Assembly: GCA_021852345.1 (NCBI GenBank)
Contig: JAJZNL010000054.1
Coordinates: 1 to 40,228 of the forward strand
DNA: 40,228 nucleotides
Direction: 5' to 3'
Source: Actinomycetes bacterium
GTDB lineage: Bacteria; Actinomycetota; Acidimicrobiia; Acidimicrobiales; JABEUL01
Part shown: positions 1 to 9,022 of the stretch, one piece after another
Numbering within the stretch: position 1 is the stretch's first letter
Layout: every line of letters begins with the position of its first letter
Position numbers and translations under genes: made by a program
Notes under the pieces: model-generated
Told to the model about the DNA's origin: nothing
What the model saw: only the letters and a program-made list of their open reading frames with translations
Database searches by the model: none

Positions 1-596
1 CTAATAAAAAAAAGAAACTAAAAAAGATTCTATTTGAGATATTTGGAGTAGGTTTTGGAATCTGGCCAAAATCACGTAAAAAACTTATAGTAGTACTTGC
101 AGCTATCCTAATTGTTATTTCAGGATTAATAATTGGCGGAACAGTTGTATATCATAGCTATCAAAATTTAATGGGCACAGAAGGACCTCCTCTTGGTACA
201 GGAGACCCTGGAAATATAAGATTAAATAGATTAGCAGCAGACCCAATATTTCATACTCTGCCACCGGGATGTCATCAAGATGGAAAACTACAAAAGACAC
301 CTGCTAGATGGCGTCCGTTTTATCATACATGGGACGGTCCCGCAGTTACTAAAGACTTTATTTGCCCCGATCAATCTGAAACCGAAATCGCTGATTTAAT
401 AAATAATATTGCCATAAGGTCAGGTTGGGATTTGCAAGGGTATAATCGAAATATTCAAGATTTATGGCAAAAACAACTAGAGGGTACTATTGCAGAATGC
501 TTAAGCTTATCGGTTACAGGAAAGAATCTTTTAAATACTTCACTTCCATCACCAAGTTGGGAATTAAGTGGATGTACCGATGCGATTAATAAATAG
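1..596 (+). CDS. Membrane-anchored protein of unknown function, 5' end missing
   Basis: An open frame runs in from the left edge (first full codon at position 3) and stops at 596, giving at least 197 residues. The visible start is very lysine-rich, followed by one hydrophobic span (about residues 29-50 of the visible part, IVVLAAILIVISGLII core), then a soluble region of about 145 residues. The pattern suggests a single-pass protein with a cytoplasmic basic N-terminus and an extracytoplasmic domain. The soluble part holds four cysteines, which could form disulfides. No good start codon precedes the membrane span inside the window, and the first ATG (171) lies after it, so the true start is upstream. 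I do not recognise the family. It could be a membrane-tethered lipoprotein-like or envelope protein; no function is claimed. Confidence 0.7.
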   Translation, partial: NKKKKLKKILFEIFGVGFGIWPKSRKKLIVVLAAILIVISGLIIGGTVVYHSYQNLMGTEGPPLGTGDPGNIRLNRLAADPIFHTLPPGCHQDGKLQKTPARWRPFYHTWDGPAVTKDFICPDQSETEIADLINNIAIRSGWDLQGYNRNIQDLWQKQLEGTIAECLSLSVTGKNLLNTSLPSPSWELSGCTDAINK

Positions 597-626
597 TCGG
601 TAAATTTTCAGATCATTTGTTTATTC

Positions 627-667
627 CAGCAACTCTCGCACACTAATTTCAGCAACTCTCGCACACT
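627..667. repeat. Two exact 18-bp direct repeats (23-bp period)
   Basis: The 18-bp unit CAGCAACTCTCGCACACT occurs at 627-644 and again at 650-667, with 5 bp between copies. The three bases before the spacer base also match, so the period is 23 bp. It lies between the stop of the left-edge gene and the SQR-like gene, about 190 bp upstream of the latter's start. It could be a double operator or a local duplication; the sequence does not decide. Confidence 0.9.
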
Positions 668-755
668 TGGAAATGTAATTTTGTTTCTTTATCGATAAGC
701 CTAATTGCAATTCGCCGGTTGCAAGAAAGGTTATGCGAAATCGAAATTATTCGCG

Positions 756-761
756 TATAAT
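756..761 (+). promoter_or_regulatory. Possible -10 hexamer (TATAAT) for the SQR-like gene
   Basis: A perfect TATAAT lies 93 bp before the ATG at 854, in the only intergenic space upstream of the gene. No convincing -35 box sits 16-18 bp upstream. A 5-bp inverted repeat (GCGAA...TTCGC, 735-755) ends just before it. In such AT-rich DNA a chance TATAAT is quite possible. Confidence 0.25.
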
Positions 762-840
762 CTCGCTGCTTGTTTGCGGATAATTCCGTTGCAACTAGGC
801 GACTAATCTGATAAAGTTTGAATTGGTAGAGACATAACAA

Positions 841-846
841 AGAGGA
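841..846 (+). promoter_or_regulatory. Ribosome binding site fixing the SQR-like start at 854
   Basis: AGAGGA lies 7 nt before the ATG at 854 and only 1 nt before the in-frame TTG at 848. The spacing supports ATG 854 as the start. Confidence 0.6.
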
Positions 847-853
847 ATTGATT

Positions 854-2056
854 ATGAAACAGGTTCTGGTTATCGGTGCAAATTTTGCTGGAGCAAGTGC
901 GGCGCTTGAAGTCAAGCGAAAACTTAAAAAAGCAGTAGAAGTTACTGTTATCGATAAGCAAGAAAATTCCCTTTATTTCCCGTCTTTGATTTGGGTGCCG
1001 ATTGGTCGTCGTGAAGTTAGCGATTGCCTTATTCCACGTAAACCAATGTTTGACAAGGCAAGAATTAATTTTATTGTCGATACTGCACTAAGTATCGATC
1101 CTGACAAACAAGAGGTAGTGGCTGAAAAAGGTAAATATTATTATGATCAGCTTGTAGTAGCGACTGGCCCGAAGCTTAATCGTGACATTGCTCCAGGTGT
1201 ACGAGAACACGCCTGCTACATCGGTTCGGTCGACGGTGCGCTTGACACCAGAGCCAAACTTGAGGAATTCAAGAAAAACCCAGGTCCCATCGTCATAGGT
1301 GCTACTCAAAAAGCTAGCTGCATGGGTGCGGCCTATGAATTTTTATACAATGTTGAAAAATGGTTGCGGCAAGAGAAGATTCGCAAACAAGTTGACCTGT
1401 ATTGGATTACACCAGAACCTTATTTGGGTCACTTCGGTATAGATGGTATGCCTTTAGGCGAGTGGTATCTTAAAAGATTTAATCAGATATTTAATATAAA
1501 ATATCGCACATCAGCAGCGGTAAAAGAGGTCACTAAAAATGCCGTCATATTGGATACGGGTGAAATAATTGAGAGCCGATTCAAGATGCTGATGGTTCCT
1601 TTTACTGGGGTAGATCTAATAATAAATTCGCCGAAGCTTGAAACCCCGCAAAATTACTTTTTAGATGTTAAACCATGCTATCAACATAAGAAGTATTCGA
1701 ATGTATGGGGAGCCGGCCTTGCTGTAGATGTTCCTCCTCCATTTGAAGCCAACCAGGTACCATTTGGCGTGCCCAAAACAGGTTACCCGAGCGACGCTAC
1801 AGGCAAAATCGTCGCACACAACGTAGTTATGGCGCTACAGGGTAAAACTAATTTCAAAGAAAAACCGTGGGGTCGTATTCCCGCACTTTGTGTAATGGAT
1901 GCCGGTAAAAAAGAAGTTATTTTGATCGGTACCTCACTTTTCAAACCGCGTGTTTTTGCCATTATGATTCCTAACGTGTTTTATGATTTCACAAAAGTAT
2001 TTTTGGAAAAGTATTTTATTTGGAAACTCAGGCACGGTTATTCGTTTTTGCCTTAG
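854..2056 (+). CDS. Sulfide:quinone oxidoreductase-like FAD flavoprotein
   Basis: A 400-residue flavoprotein, close to usual SQR length. The N-terminal dinucleotide fold has a modified glycine motif (VIGANFAG, residues 6-13), followed by an acidic strand end (VTVIDKQ) and a second FAD-contact motif VVATGP. Cysteines 121, 156 and 346 (counted from ATG 854) sit where the three conserved cysteines of bacterial SQR lie (128, 160 and 356 in Acidithiobacillus ferrooxidans). A VPKTGYPSD motif near residue 306, also typical of SQRs, precedes the last FAD-binding stretch. The C-terminus has two hydrophobic/aromatic helices without a true transmembrane span, as expected for a monotopic enzyme. SQRs oxidise sulfide and pass electrons to membrane quinone. 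The gene stands alone, with no persulfide dioxygenase or rhodanese nearby. Substrate is inferred; another role in the same flavoprotein family is possible. Confidence 0.82.
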   Translation: MKQVLVIGANFAGASAALEVKRKLKKAVEVTVIDKQENSLYFPSLIWVPIGRREVSDCLIPRKPMFDKARINFIVDTALSIDPDKQEVVAEKGKYYYDQLVVATGPKLNRDIAPGVREHACYIGSVDGALDTRAKLEEFKKNPGPIVIGATQKASCMGAAYEFLYNVEKWLRQEKIRKQVDLYWITPEPYLGHFGIDGMPLGEWYLKRFNQIFNIKYRTSAAVKEVTKNAVILDTGEIIESRFKMLMVPFTGVDLIINSPKLETPQNYFLDVKPCYQHKKYSNVWGAGLAVDVPPPFEANQVPFGVPKTGYPSDATGKIVAHNVVMALQGKTNFKEKPWGRIPALCVMDAGKKEVILIGTSLFKPRVFAIMIPNVFYDFTKVFLEKYFIWKLRHGYSFLP

Positions 2057-3049
2057 TATTCCAAACTTGTGTCAATATATATAGGTATAACAATATAATC
2101 CATGACGCAATGCGGTCCATATAACCCACTGAGGATATATCAATTGAGTGATTGGTATTTATGGCTCACTGAAAGATAATTGTTGTAAGACTAACATCAA
2201 ATGTTTAATGGTTTACGTACATTTTTCAATCCCAAATTAAATCGTATTGCCCCCAAAATCCGAACAGTATTCGATAGGGAAATTTCGAAGGCATCCAGAA
2301 ACTCCAATTAGCTGCGAATCAAATTATAAATATATAGTGTTAGGCATTTTTCACTAAGCATCGTAAATTTATTGCTCAATTCAGGTTTCTTTATTTTGAT
2401 AACGACGTTCGATTTATCTTATGTGAATCACACGCTGAAGCAACCCTCTTTTATTGCAAATTTGACACTTTGAATTAAGGGAAGTAACGGTTGTTCCCCT
2501 CACGGTACATACAAGGGGGCCAATGAGAATATGCCGATAACTGTTGTCGTCGAAATGGTTTTGCTTTGAGATGCTTGAAATATCTATATGCAATCATTAT
2601 TGATCTCGATTAAGGGGTTTCCTGTATCATAAAATGACTTAATCTTAAATTGTCGCCGTCCATTAATCGGTTTTTGACCATTGCTTTTTGATTTAGAATT
2701 CAGGTTATGCTAAATGATCGCCAATGATTAAATATTAAGACAAGCCGAAAACTTTTTTGGAGTGAGGGTTAACTATATCAAAATGACATTGAAAATGTCT
2801 TCGATCTGTTGTAAAGACTGCTTTTCAATAATTGTAATTACATTTTGCTGTAAATATTATTCTTTCTGCCTGAATTAAGACTTAACATAGATACAAGGAA
2901 TTCGGTTGTGATAATCAATTAGCCTATCAAGGCCGAAGGAACAGGAGAGTTGAAGTCGCTAAATAGGCGACGTTAGATTTTTGACTTTAATCGAAGATAT
3001 AAATGTGGTGAGCATTATGATGGTCGTTGAATGAAAGTAGCAGGAGACA
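2057..3049. other. 993-bp gap with no recognisable gene
   Basis: The only open frame of note overlaps the start of the DUF2130 gene on the other strand and looks random. No tRNA, rRNA or known structured RNA was recognised. A short inverted repeat (GTCGC-7 nt-GCGAC, 2955-2973) sits about 80 bp before the DUF2130 start. An AGGAGA at 3042-3047 is the likely ribosome binding site, unusually close (2 nt) to the ATG at 3050. Confidence 0.5.
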
Positions 3050-4261
3050 ATGAATGAAATAACGTGTCCGCATTGCGGAAAAGCTTTTAAAATTGATGAA
3101 GCAGGGTATGCTGATATTTTGAAACAGGTGCATGATCGCGAATTCGAAAGTGAACTTAATGAGCGTCTTGAAATTGAGTCGCAGAAGAATCAAGTGGAGG
3201 TTAAACTTGCCGAAGTAAAGGTTGCCAAAGAGGCCGATACAAAGATTGCCAAAAAGGATGCAGAAATAGAAAGATTAAAGGCCGAACTTAAATCAAGTCA
3301 TATTAGTCAACAGCTTGCCCTCAAGGAGGCTTTAGTCGCAGTTGAGAATGAGCGTGACGAATTTAAAAATGGCGTCGAGAAAGCAGTGCTAGAAAAAAAG
3401 TTACTAGAGAAGTCGCTAAAAGAAAAATATGAAACACAAATTAAAGATCGAGATGATGCCATTGGGCGTCTCCAAGATTTAAAAACGAGGCTCTCGACTA
3501 AAATGGTCGGCGAATCCCTCGAGCAGCATTGCGAGATTGAGTTTAATCGGCTGCGTGCTACGGCGTTTCCAAATGCCTACTTTGAAAAGGATACCGATGT
3601 TCGAAGGGGAAGCAAAGGCGATTATATATTTCGCGAGTCTGATGAATTAGGCGTAGAGTTCATATCGATAATGTTTGAGATGAAGAACGAAGTTGATACT
3701 ACAGCTACCAAGAAAAAGAATGAAGATTTTTTTAAGGAACTTGATAAAGATCGCACGGAGAAGAACTGTGAATATGCGGTCCTCGTTTCTCATCTTGAGT
3801 TAGACAATGAACTATACAACGGTGGTATATTTGATGTTTCTTATCGCTTTCCAAAGATGTACGTCGTGCGTCCGCAGTTCTTTATCCCAATAATTACGCT
3901 TTTGCGTAACGCCGCTAAAAATACCCTGGCATACAAGTCAGAGCTTGCAAGAGTTCGCGAGCAAAATGTTGACATTACGAACTTTGAGAACGAGTTGGAG
4001 GCATTTAAGAGTGGATTTGCTCGGAACTATGAGTTAGCCTCAAGTAAATTCAAGACGGCGATCGCCGAAATAGATAAGACGATCGATCACCTTCAGAAGA
4101 CCAAAGAAGCATTACTTGGATCCGAGAACCAACTTCGCCTCGCCAATGTCAAAGCGGACGATTTAACTATAAAGAGACTAACAAAAGGGAATTCAACAAT
4201 GGCTGCTAAATTTGCCGAATTGACTGGGTCGGCAGCTAAAGATTATATCGAGCCAGAATAA
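3050..4261 (+). CDS. DUF2130 protein: zinc-ribbon start, coiled coil, nuclease-like core
   Basis: A 403-residue protein with the DUF2130 layout. It starts [13 protein letters not shown], one CxxC knuckle, which supports this start. Next is a charged, heptad-like coiled coil (about residues 25-150, many K/E). The core (about 155-300) contains GDYIFR followed about 20 residues later by FEMKNE, i.e. a D...ExK arrangement like PD-(D/E)xK nucleases. A second helical/coiled segment runs from about 300 to 385. The family is related in style to RmuC proteins. Biochemical role is not established to my knowledge; DNA binding or cleavage is an inference from the motif. The gene is isolated, with about 1 kb and 1.56 kb of non-coding DNA on either side, so context gives no partner. 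This isolation could mean arrival by transfer. Confidence 0.85.
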   Translation: MNEITCPHCGKAFKIDEAGYADILKQVHDREFESELNERLEIESQKNQVEVKLAEVKVAKEADTKIAKKDAEIERLKAELKSSHISQQLALKEALVAVENERDEFKNGVEKAVLEKKLLEKSLKEKYETQIKDRDDAIGRLQDLKTRLSTKMVGESLEQHCEIEFNRLRATAFPNAYFEKDTDVRRGSKGDYIFRESDELGVEFISIMFEMKNEVDTTATKKKNEDFFKELDKDRTEKNCEYAVLVSHLELDNELYNGGIFDVSYRFPKMYVVRPQFFIPIITLLRNAAKNTLAYKSELARVREQNVDITNFENELEAFKSGFARNYELASSKFKTAIAEIDKTIDHLQKTKEALLGSENQLRLANVKADDLTIKRLTKGNSTMAAKFAELTGSAAKDYIEPE

Positions 4262-5820
4262 AGGAAAAGATATTTAGGCACCATTGTGACCTTATCGGTT
4301 TTGCACAGTTTAATCTGCTTGCATTGTGGTCGATTAAGGGTCTTGCAAGGCTGAGCGTCTGAGTCGTATCAGCAGATTAACAGAGAGGGCAGAAGCGTGA
4401 AGCACAAATATTTTGATTGTGATCTTAGTTCTTGGCCGCCCAATGTATTTAATGTAATCGCTGTTATCGTTGTTATTCCAAAAATTCATAACTAAGGTTA
4501 AGCTCAGTCGTACCCAGCTGGTCTAATACTTGTGTTATAAATTCAAACTGTGGATTAGGCCAAAAAAATTGTTGACTTATAACTGGAATAATTACGTAAA
4601 ACGAAAGCTTACGCGAACTATTGATTCTCGGAGGTGACCTTGTTGCATTCCAAACAGAAGGCAACAGGCTATGTCCTATATAGTTGTCGGATGGATATAG
4701 TAACCGAACGAAAAAAGTAAAGATTTTGTGTTACTCGTAAGGTGACGAGCTCGATGGATAAACAGAGAAGCAACTAAAAGCCTTCCTTTAACCCAAAATA
4801 ATTATTAAAATGGAGCTTGAACCTACTTTTAGCAATCTCTACTTAAAAGTCGAAAACATTGTTCGTAGGTGCCAATTTGTTTCACAGAGCAGAGCTAAAA
4901 ATAGAAAAAATACTTACCACATGCATTTTATATTTTTGAGCTGTATATTCTTGTTCATTAATTAATTCACAAAACATGTCCCGTTCTTTCAAAACGAATG
5001 TTAATAAAATTTCATCATTGTGGTCTGTTGTCAATTTCTAACTGGATTAGATTGTGTTTGTGATCCAAAGCAATTAAGTTAAGCATATATTTAGAAAAGA
5101 ATATTCAAAATGTCCAAATTTAGAATCATCCGTTTTATATTATGACAATGCATTGAATTTTAAATTGTCATTGTACTCTTTTTAAATATATTAACGGATT
5201 ATAAAATGAAATCTAGCGCCTTCTATCCCTATTTTCACCGATGGCTGTCTGTACTTTTAACTTCAATTCTGTCAAAATGGTGCCGGATTAGCGACCACAA
5301 TTGCTGTTACATCAAACTTTGTTGTTCTAGAACCCCCCTATCTTCTTTCGTGTTTTCTCAAGGCAATGAGGGCACCGAAAGCTGATTTAAATTATTTCCC
5401 ATTAAAATTCGAATTCTTTGGATTAGGATGCAATTCCGACTCCAAGTAAGTTTGAAACGGCATTGCTACTACGGTTTGTCCGGATTTAATTCTTTTAAAG
5501 ATATAGCTATTTTGGTGTGTTAGGGTTGCTGAAATTGGTCATATCTATTCCTTACAAAGATCGGTGACATAAATCTTAGGTTTCTTTTTTTCAGTGGAGT
5601 TTGAGCGATTGTTATTAACCGAGATATAGACCGCTGTTCTAATCTAGACTCCAGCATTGTTGATTATCATTATTTGTTTTACTACCCACTCAATTGACTC
5701 TGTTAATCTTGATTTTGGATATTGAAGCAGACTTATTGCGCATCGAGTTTTAAAATATGCTATTAAAAAAGTTTTGTAGTTTAGTTTCATTTTTGGATAG
5801 TTATTGAGGATAATCAGATA
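4262..5820. other. 1.56-kb gap with no recognisable gene
   Basis: This is the longest gene-free stretch in the window. It is AT-rich, and its only frame above 60 codons (minus strand, 4473-4664) has no recognisable feature. I see no tRNA, riboswitch or insertion-sequence end. It may be a decayed gene region or hold unrecognised RNA. Confidence 0.5.
5142..5171 (+). other. Inverted repeat, 8-bp stem
   Basis: ATGACAAT (5142-5149) and ATTGTCAT (5164-5171) can pair around a 14-nt AT-rich loop. A T-run (CTTTTTAAA) begins about 7 nt later. No gene ends nearby, so a terminator role is doubtful; it could mark the end of a non-coding transcript or be chance. Confidence 0.3.
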
Positions 5821-7443
5821 GTGCGACTTTCAATCAAATTTATATTGGTATTTGTTTCACTATATCTTGTCTTGATAGCAATAATTTTGGCCAACCCGCT
5901 AAATTCTAGTGCCGACGAACAAGCACAGACCATTAAATCCGTGGCAGCTGCAAGACTTCAATTCAAAGGCTTTAGAACAAATGCTCGAGGGTACTCCGCA
6001 GGTGGGGTTCCTGTGTACTTTTATAAATTACCTCACTATTATGAAACTATTTCACCAAGCTATAAAATGCTTGTTTGCGAGTTGGGTTATCCAGATCAAT
6101 CAGTATGTCACAATAAGAAGATGGGTATGGGTTATCTGGGATATTCCTCGTCTTATGTCGGAAGCTATGAGCCGATTTACAACTTCGTAGTTGGGTTACC
6201 GTCATTAGTGTTTAATGGCAGTACGTCACTTTACGCTATGCAACTGCTTTCTGGCGTATTTTGTTGCGCAGCTATTGCGTTGAGCTTGTGTATGTTTTTT
6301 GAAAATAGGCGAAGTCGTGCCAAGTTATTGGCAATTATAGGTATCACTCCAATGATTCTGTATTATGCAGCACAGATAAATCCAAGCGGTCTTGAAATGA
6401 GTTCAGCCTTGTTGGTTTGGTGCAGCGGGCTATCCCTAGTAAAGCTCATAAATCAACACGATTTGAACAAATTGCACCAATTGAGGAATTTTAGGCATCT
6501 TCTTTGGGCGTTTTGGGTAGCGGTCAGTGTACTAATTTTATGTAGACCTGATTCATTCTTAATTGCCATTGCTATTGTCGGAACTTTGCTACTTGCTTTT
6601 AAGGACAAAAGTCGTAAATGGCGGAGTGTAATACGCGGTTTTAAATCACCTCTAATATATGTCGCTGTATTTTTAACGGCATTTAACTTGGAATGGATAA
6701 GGATAAATCCATTATTTATTCCTGGAACATTGCGGGGGGAGCGCAGGTACTATTACGGCGGGTTTTTGTTGATATTAAAGAAAACATATCATGTGCAGCT
6801 GTCACGTATGAATTTTTATAGTCAAATATTTAACGGTATCAATTATTTAACAACGAAGTTCCCGTTTCAATATTTTCTATTATTTTTAGTGATTTCATTA
6901 TTTGTAGTCGCGACAGCCTTTACCTTTGCGAATAAGAATCAACGGTATGTAATTATTTTTATGATGGCAATGTTGTTTATTACGCCTCTAATTTATGATC
7001 AATTGGTTTACTCCAGATTAGAATTGGGATTTCAATATAGATATATTATTCCTTATGAATTCGGTCTCACTTTTTTGGCTGGTGAAGTTTTAGATAATAG
7101 AGTTATGAATATGAAAAGCGACTTGCATTCAAGAAAGAGATTTAACTTGGGTAATATAGTTAACTCCAAGATAACGGTAGGCGCGGTATTGTCGGTAGCG
7201 TTGTTGGGGTTTTATGAAACGTTTTATTTTGACTGGCGCTTCCAGTCGTTTACCAAGACAATTGTTAAAGGGAAAGCCATCCTCAAGAGTACTTGGATTC
7301 CGCCTGGTGGTCTGTATTTCGATCTAGGGTTTGAATTGACTGCCATTACAATTTTTGTGTTTATTTTGTGGCTGGTATTTCATACAAAAGATTACTCACA
7401 TAGTGATTTGCGAGTTGAAAATATAAATGAAACATCTAAATGA
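5821..7443 (+). CDS. DUF2142-type polytopic membrane protein
   Basis: 540 residues with a GTG start and a weak GAGGA 9-14 nt upstream. The protein begins with a hydrophobic helix (residues 5-25), then a short motif NPLNSSADEQAQ in which the ADE (31-33) lies in the first extracytoplasmic loop, as in DUF2142 and other GT-C-like proteins where an acidic pair after TM1 is conserved. Roughly ten more hydrophobic spans follow. A late loop has an ELGFQYRYIIPYEF stretch resembling the Q-x-RY-x-P segment of DUF2142. GT-C-like proteins usually move sugars from lipid carriers outside the membrane; the exact substrate cannot be told. It is followed 158 bp later by an SGNH hydrolase on the same strand, suggesting a joint role in surface glycan building or decoration. 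Confidence 0.72.
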   Translation: MRLSIKFILVFVSLYLVLIAIILANPLNSSADEQAQTIKSVAAARLQFKGFRTNARGYSAGGVPVYFYKLPHYYETISPSYKMLVCELGYPDQSVCHNKKMGMGYLGYSSSYVGSYEPIYNFVVGLPSLVFNGSTSLYAMQLLSGVFCCAAIALSLCMFFENRRSRAKLLAIIGITPMILYYAAQINPSGLEMSSALLVWCSGLSLVKLINQHDLNKLHQLRNFRHLLWAFWVAVSVLILCRPDSFLIAIAIVGTLLLAFKDKSRKWRSVIRGFKSPLIYVAVFLTAFNLEWIRINPLFIPGTLRGERRYYYGGFLLILKKTYHVQLSRMNFYSQIFNGINYLTTKFPFQYFLLFLVISLFVVATAFTFANKNQRYVIIFMMAMLFITPLIYDQLVYSRLELGFQYRYIIPYEFGLTFLAGEVLDNRVMNMKSDLHSRKRFNLGNIVNSKITVGAVLSVALLGFYETFYFDWRFQSFTKTIVKGKAILKSTWIPPGGLYFDLGFELTAITIFVFILWLVFHTKDYSHSDLRVENINETSK

Positions 7444-7601
7444 CGGATTAGAGATTTTCAATTAAATACAGTTTGCCTGTAACGATATCGAGATTGGCTA
7501 GAGTTAATATCGATAGAAATTCATTAGATGCGATTAGAACTATTTTTGAGAGCATAATGTTACGACTGAGTAGTGAGGCACAAAATATACAGTGAATATT
7601 T

Positions 7602-8480
7602 ATGAAACGAGTTAGATTTATTTTAAGTGTAACGATAGTGGTTGTAATAGCTATTTTGTTGGCTAATAATTTGGATTCATATACGTTTAGTCCCAACAAG
7701 ATAGATTCAATTCAAGTCCTTGCACAAAATTCAAAGGCTAAAGTTACTGCTCTTTTAGTTGGCGATTCGGTTGCATTAACTCTTGGATACGATTTAACTT
7801 TAGATCAAGAGCCTTACAACCTTACGATAATAGATAAAGCGCAATTGGGTTGCGGCTTAGCTATTGGAGGGTTGGTTCAGACTCAAAATATTATTTATCC
7901 GGCAAGTGGTTATTGTTCGGCCACAGCTAAGGTGCAGTGGCCTCAGAAATATGCACAGTGGGTAAAAAGATATAATCCAAATGTTGTTATCTTAATGGCA
8001 GGCAGATGGGAAACTGCCAATAGAACCTATAAGGGCAAATGGACCAATATTACTCAAAATCAATTTAAGAAATATATCACAGGGCAGTTAGAGTTGGCAT
8101 TTAATATAGTGACTAAATACGGAGCGAGTCTGTTGCTGGAGACGGAACCTTGTTCAGATTCTGGTTACAATTCTCATGGAAAACCGTGGTCTCAGGATTC
8201 ATCGACAAGAGTGCAAGACTATAACAATTTACTTTATAATTTTGCAAAAAAGTATCCCAATCAGGTTTATGTTCAAAATTTAAATGCCTTGGTATGTCCT
8301 GGTTCACACTATAGTTCGACGATTAACGGAGTAAGAATCCGAAAACTTGACGGTGTCCATTTTGCAACGAGTCACCCTTATGCGGTGGGAGATGTTCTTG
8401 GTCCAAAAATATTGCCATATTGGGAGTTTGTTGGACATATCGGCGTTATCAGACAACAATTGTTGGTAACTACAAGCTAA
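7602..8480 (+). CDS. Membrane-anchored SGNH-fold hydrolase/acyltransferase
   Basis: 292 residues. A hydrophobic N-terminal helix (about 5-22) acts as signal anchor. The SGNH block I is LLVGDSVA with nucleophile Ser56, and the last block is DGVHF with Asp250 and His253, giving a complete Ser-Asp-His set. Between them, a NVVILMAGRWE segment occupies the block III position. The domain resembles the SGNH half of acyltransferase-3 proteins that O-acetylate cell-surface sugars, but here it stands alone on a membrane anchor. Several cysteines (CGLAIGG, PCSDS, VCPGSH) suggest disulfides outside the cell. It lies downstream of the DUF2142 gene and converges on the 8594-9022 gene. It may add or remove acyl groups on a surface polymer; direction and substrate are unknown. 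Confidence 0.75.
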   Translation: MKRVRFILSVTIVVVIAILLANNLDSYTFSPNKIDSIQVLAQNSKAKVTALLVGDSVALTLGYDLTLDQEPYNLTIIDKAQLGCGLAIGGLVQTQNIIYPASGYCSATAKVQWPQKYAQWVKRYNPNVVILMAGRWETANRTYKGKWTNITQNQFKKYITGQLELAFNIVTKYGASLLLETEPCSDSGYNSHGKPWSQDSSTRVQDYNNLLYNFAKKYPNQVYVQNLNALVCPGSHYSSTINGVRIRKLDGVHFATSHPYAVGDVLGPKILPYWEFVGHIGVIRQQLLVTTS

Positions 8481-8593
8481 GTACTGTCCTGGATTCGTTC
8501 AGGCATTATTATATTCGAAGACGTCTTCAATCGGAAATTCACAAAAACAAATTGCACCAATTTTTCTTGTTGCTGAACGCCAACCTATGGTAC

Positions 8594-9022
8594 TCAATGG
8601 TTTCTATTTAAAATTCGTCTTCGGCGCGGAATCCCAGATTTATGTAATCGATACTCTGAGGCAACTGCAGCCGTCAGGGCAATTATTTCTAATAATAATC
8701 CAATTACGATAACTATAATTGGATGAAAGAAAAAACATACAGTTGCCAAAATTACAAAAAATGCTGCGGTGAATCTTAGTCGGGCGGATAGAACTAAGTC
8801 TGCGGCGGCGTCAGAACCATAGGCACTGGACAATCGTATCAGAATACCCTTGCGAGTTATCGACCACGGAAGAAATGTAAGTCGCCCGCCAAGAATCATT
8901 TCAAGTTTATTTGCTCGACTAGCAGAATGCTGATTAATCTTCTTCTTCCAATCTTGCATCTCTTGGCTTTTTATTTCTTGTTGCAAGAAGTTGGATTCAC
9001 CTGTATTAACGGAATTATTCAC
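8594..9022 (-). CDS. Small two-helix membrane protein coupled to the propeller-like protein
   Basis: 142 residues with a GTG start. The first 80 residues are polar with a helical, charged stretch (about 12-45). Two adjacent transmembrane helices follow (about 84-100 and 102-121), then a short arginine-rich tail (RRRRILNRNH). The positive tail and polar N-terminus suggest both ends face the cytoplasm, a helical hairpin. The start codon overlaps the end of the upstream gene by 8 nt (GTGAATAA), and a strong AGGAG lies 6 nt before it, so the two proteins are probably made together. I do not recognise the family. By context it may assist membrane placement of the secreted propeller-like partner. 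Confidence 0.72.
   Translation of the reverse strand: MNNSVNTGESNFLQQEIKSQEMQDWKKKINQHSASRANKLEMILGGRLTFLPWSITRKGILIRLSSAYGSDAAADLVLSARLRFTAAFFVILATVCFFFHPIIVIVIGLLLEIIALTAAVASEYRLHKSGIPRRRRILNRNH

Noticed and set aside
4473..4664. 63-codon minus-strand frame in the large gap
   Set aside because: Short, no ribosome site, no recognisable domain; expected by chance in a 1.5-kb stretch.
6468..8563. 17-bp exact repeat (AACAAATTGCACCAATT) in the DUF2142 gene and again near 8547
   Set aside because: Only two copies, one inside a coding region, AT-rich; a chance match in 40 kb is plausible.
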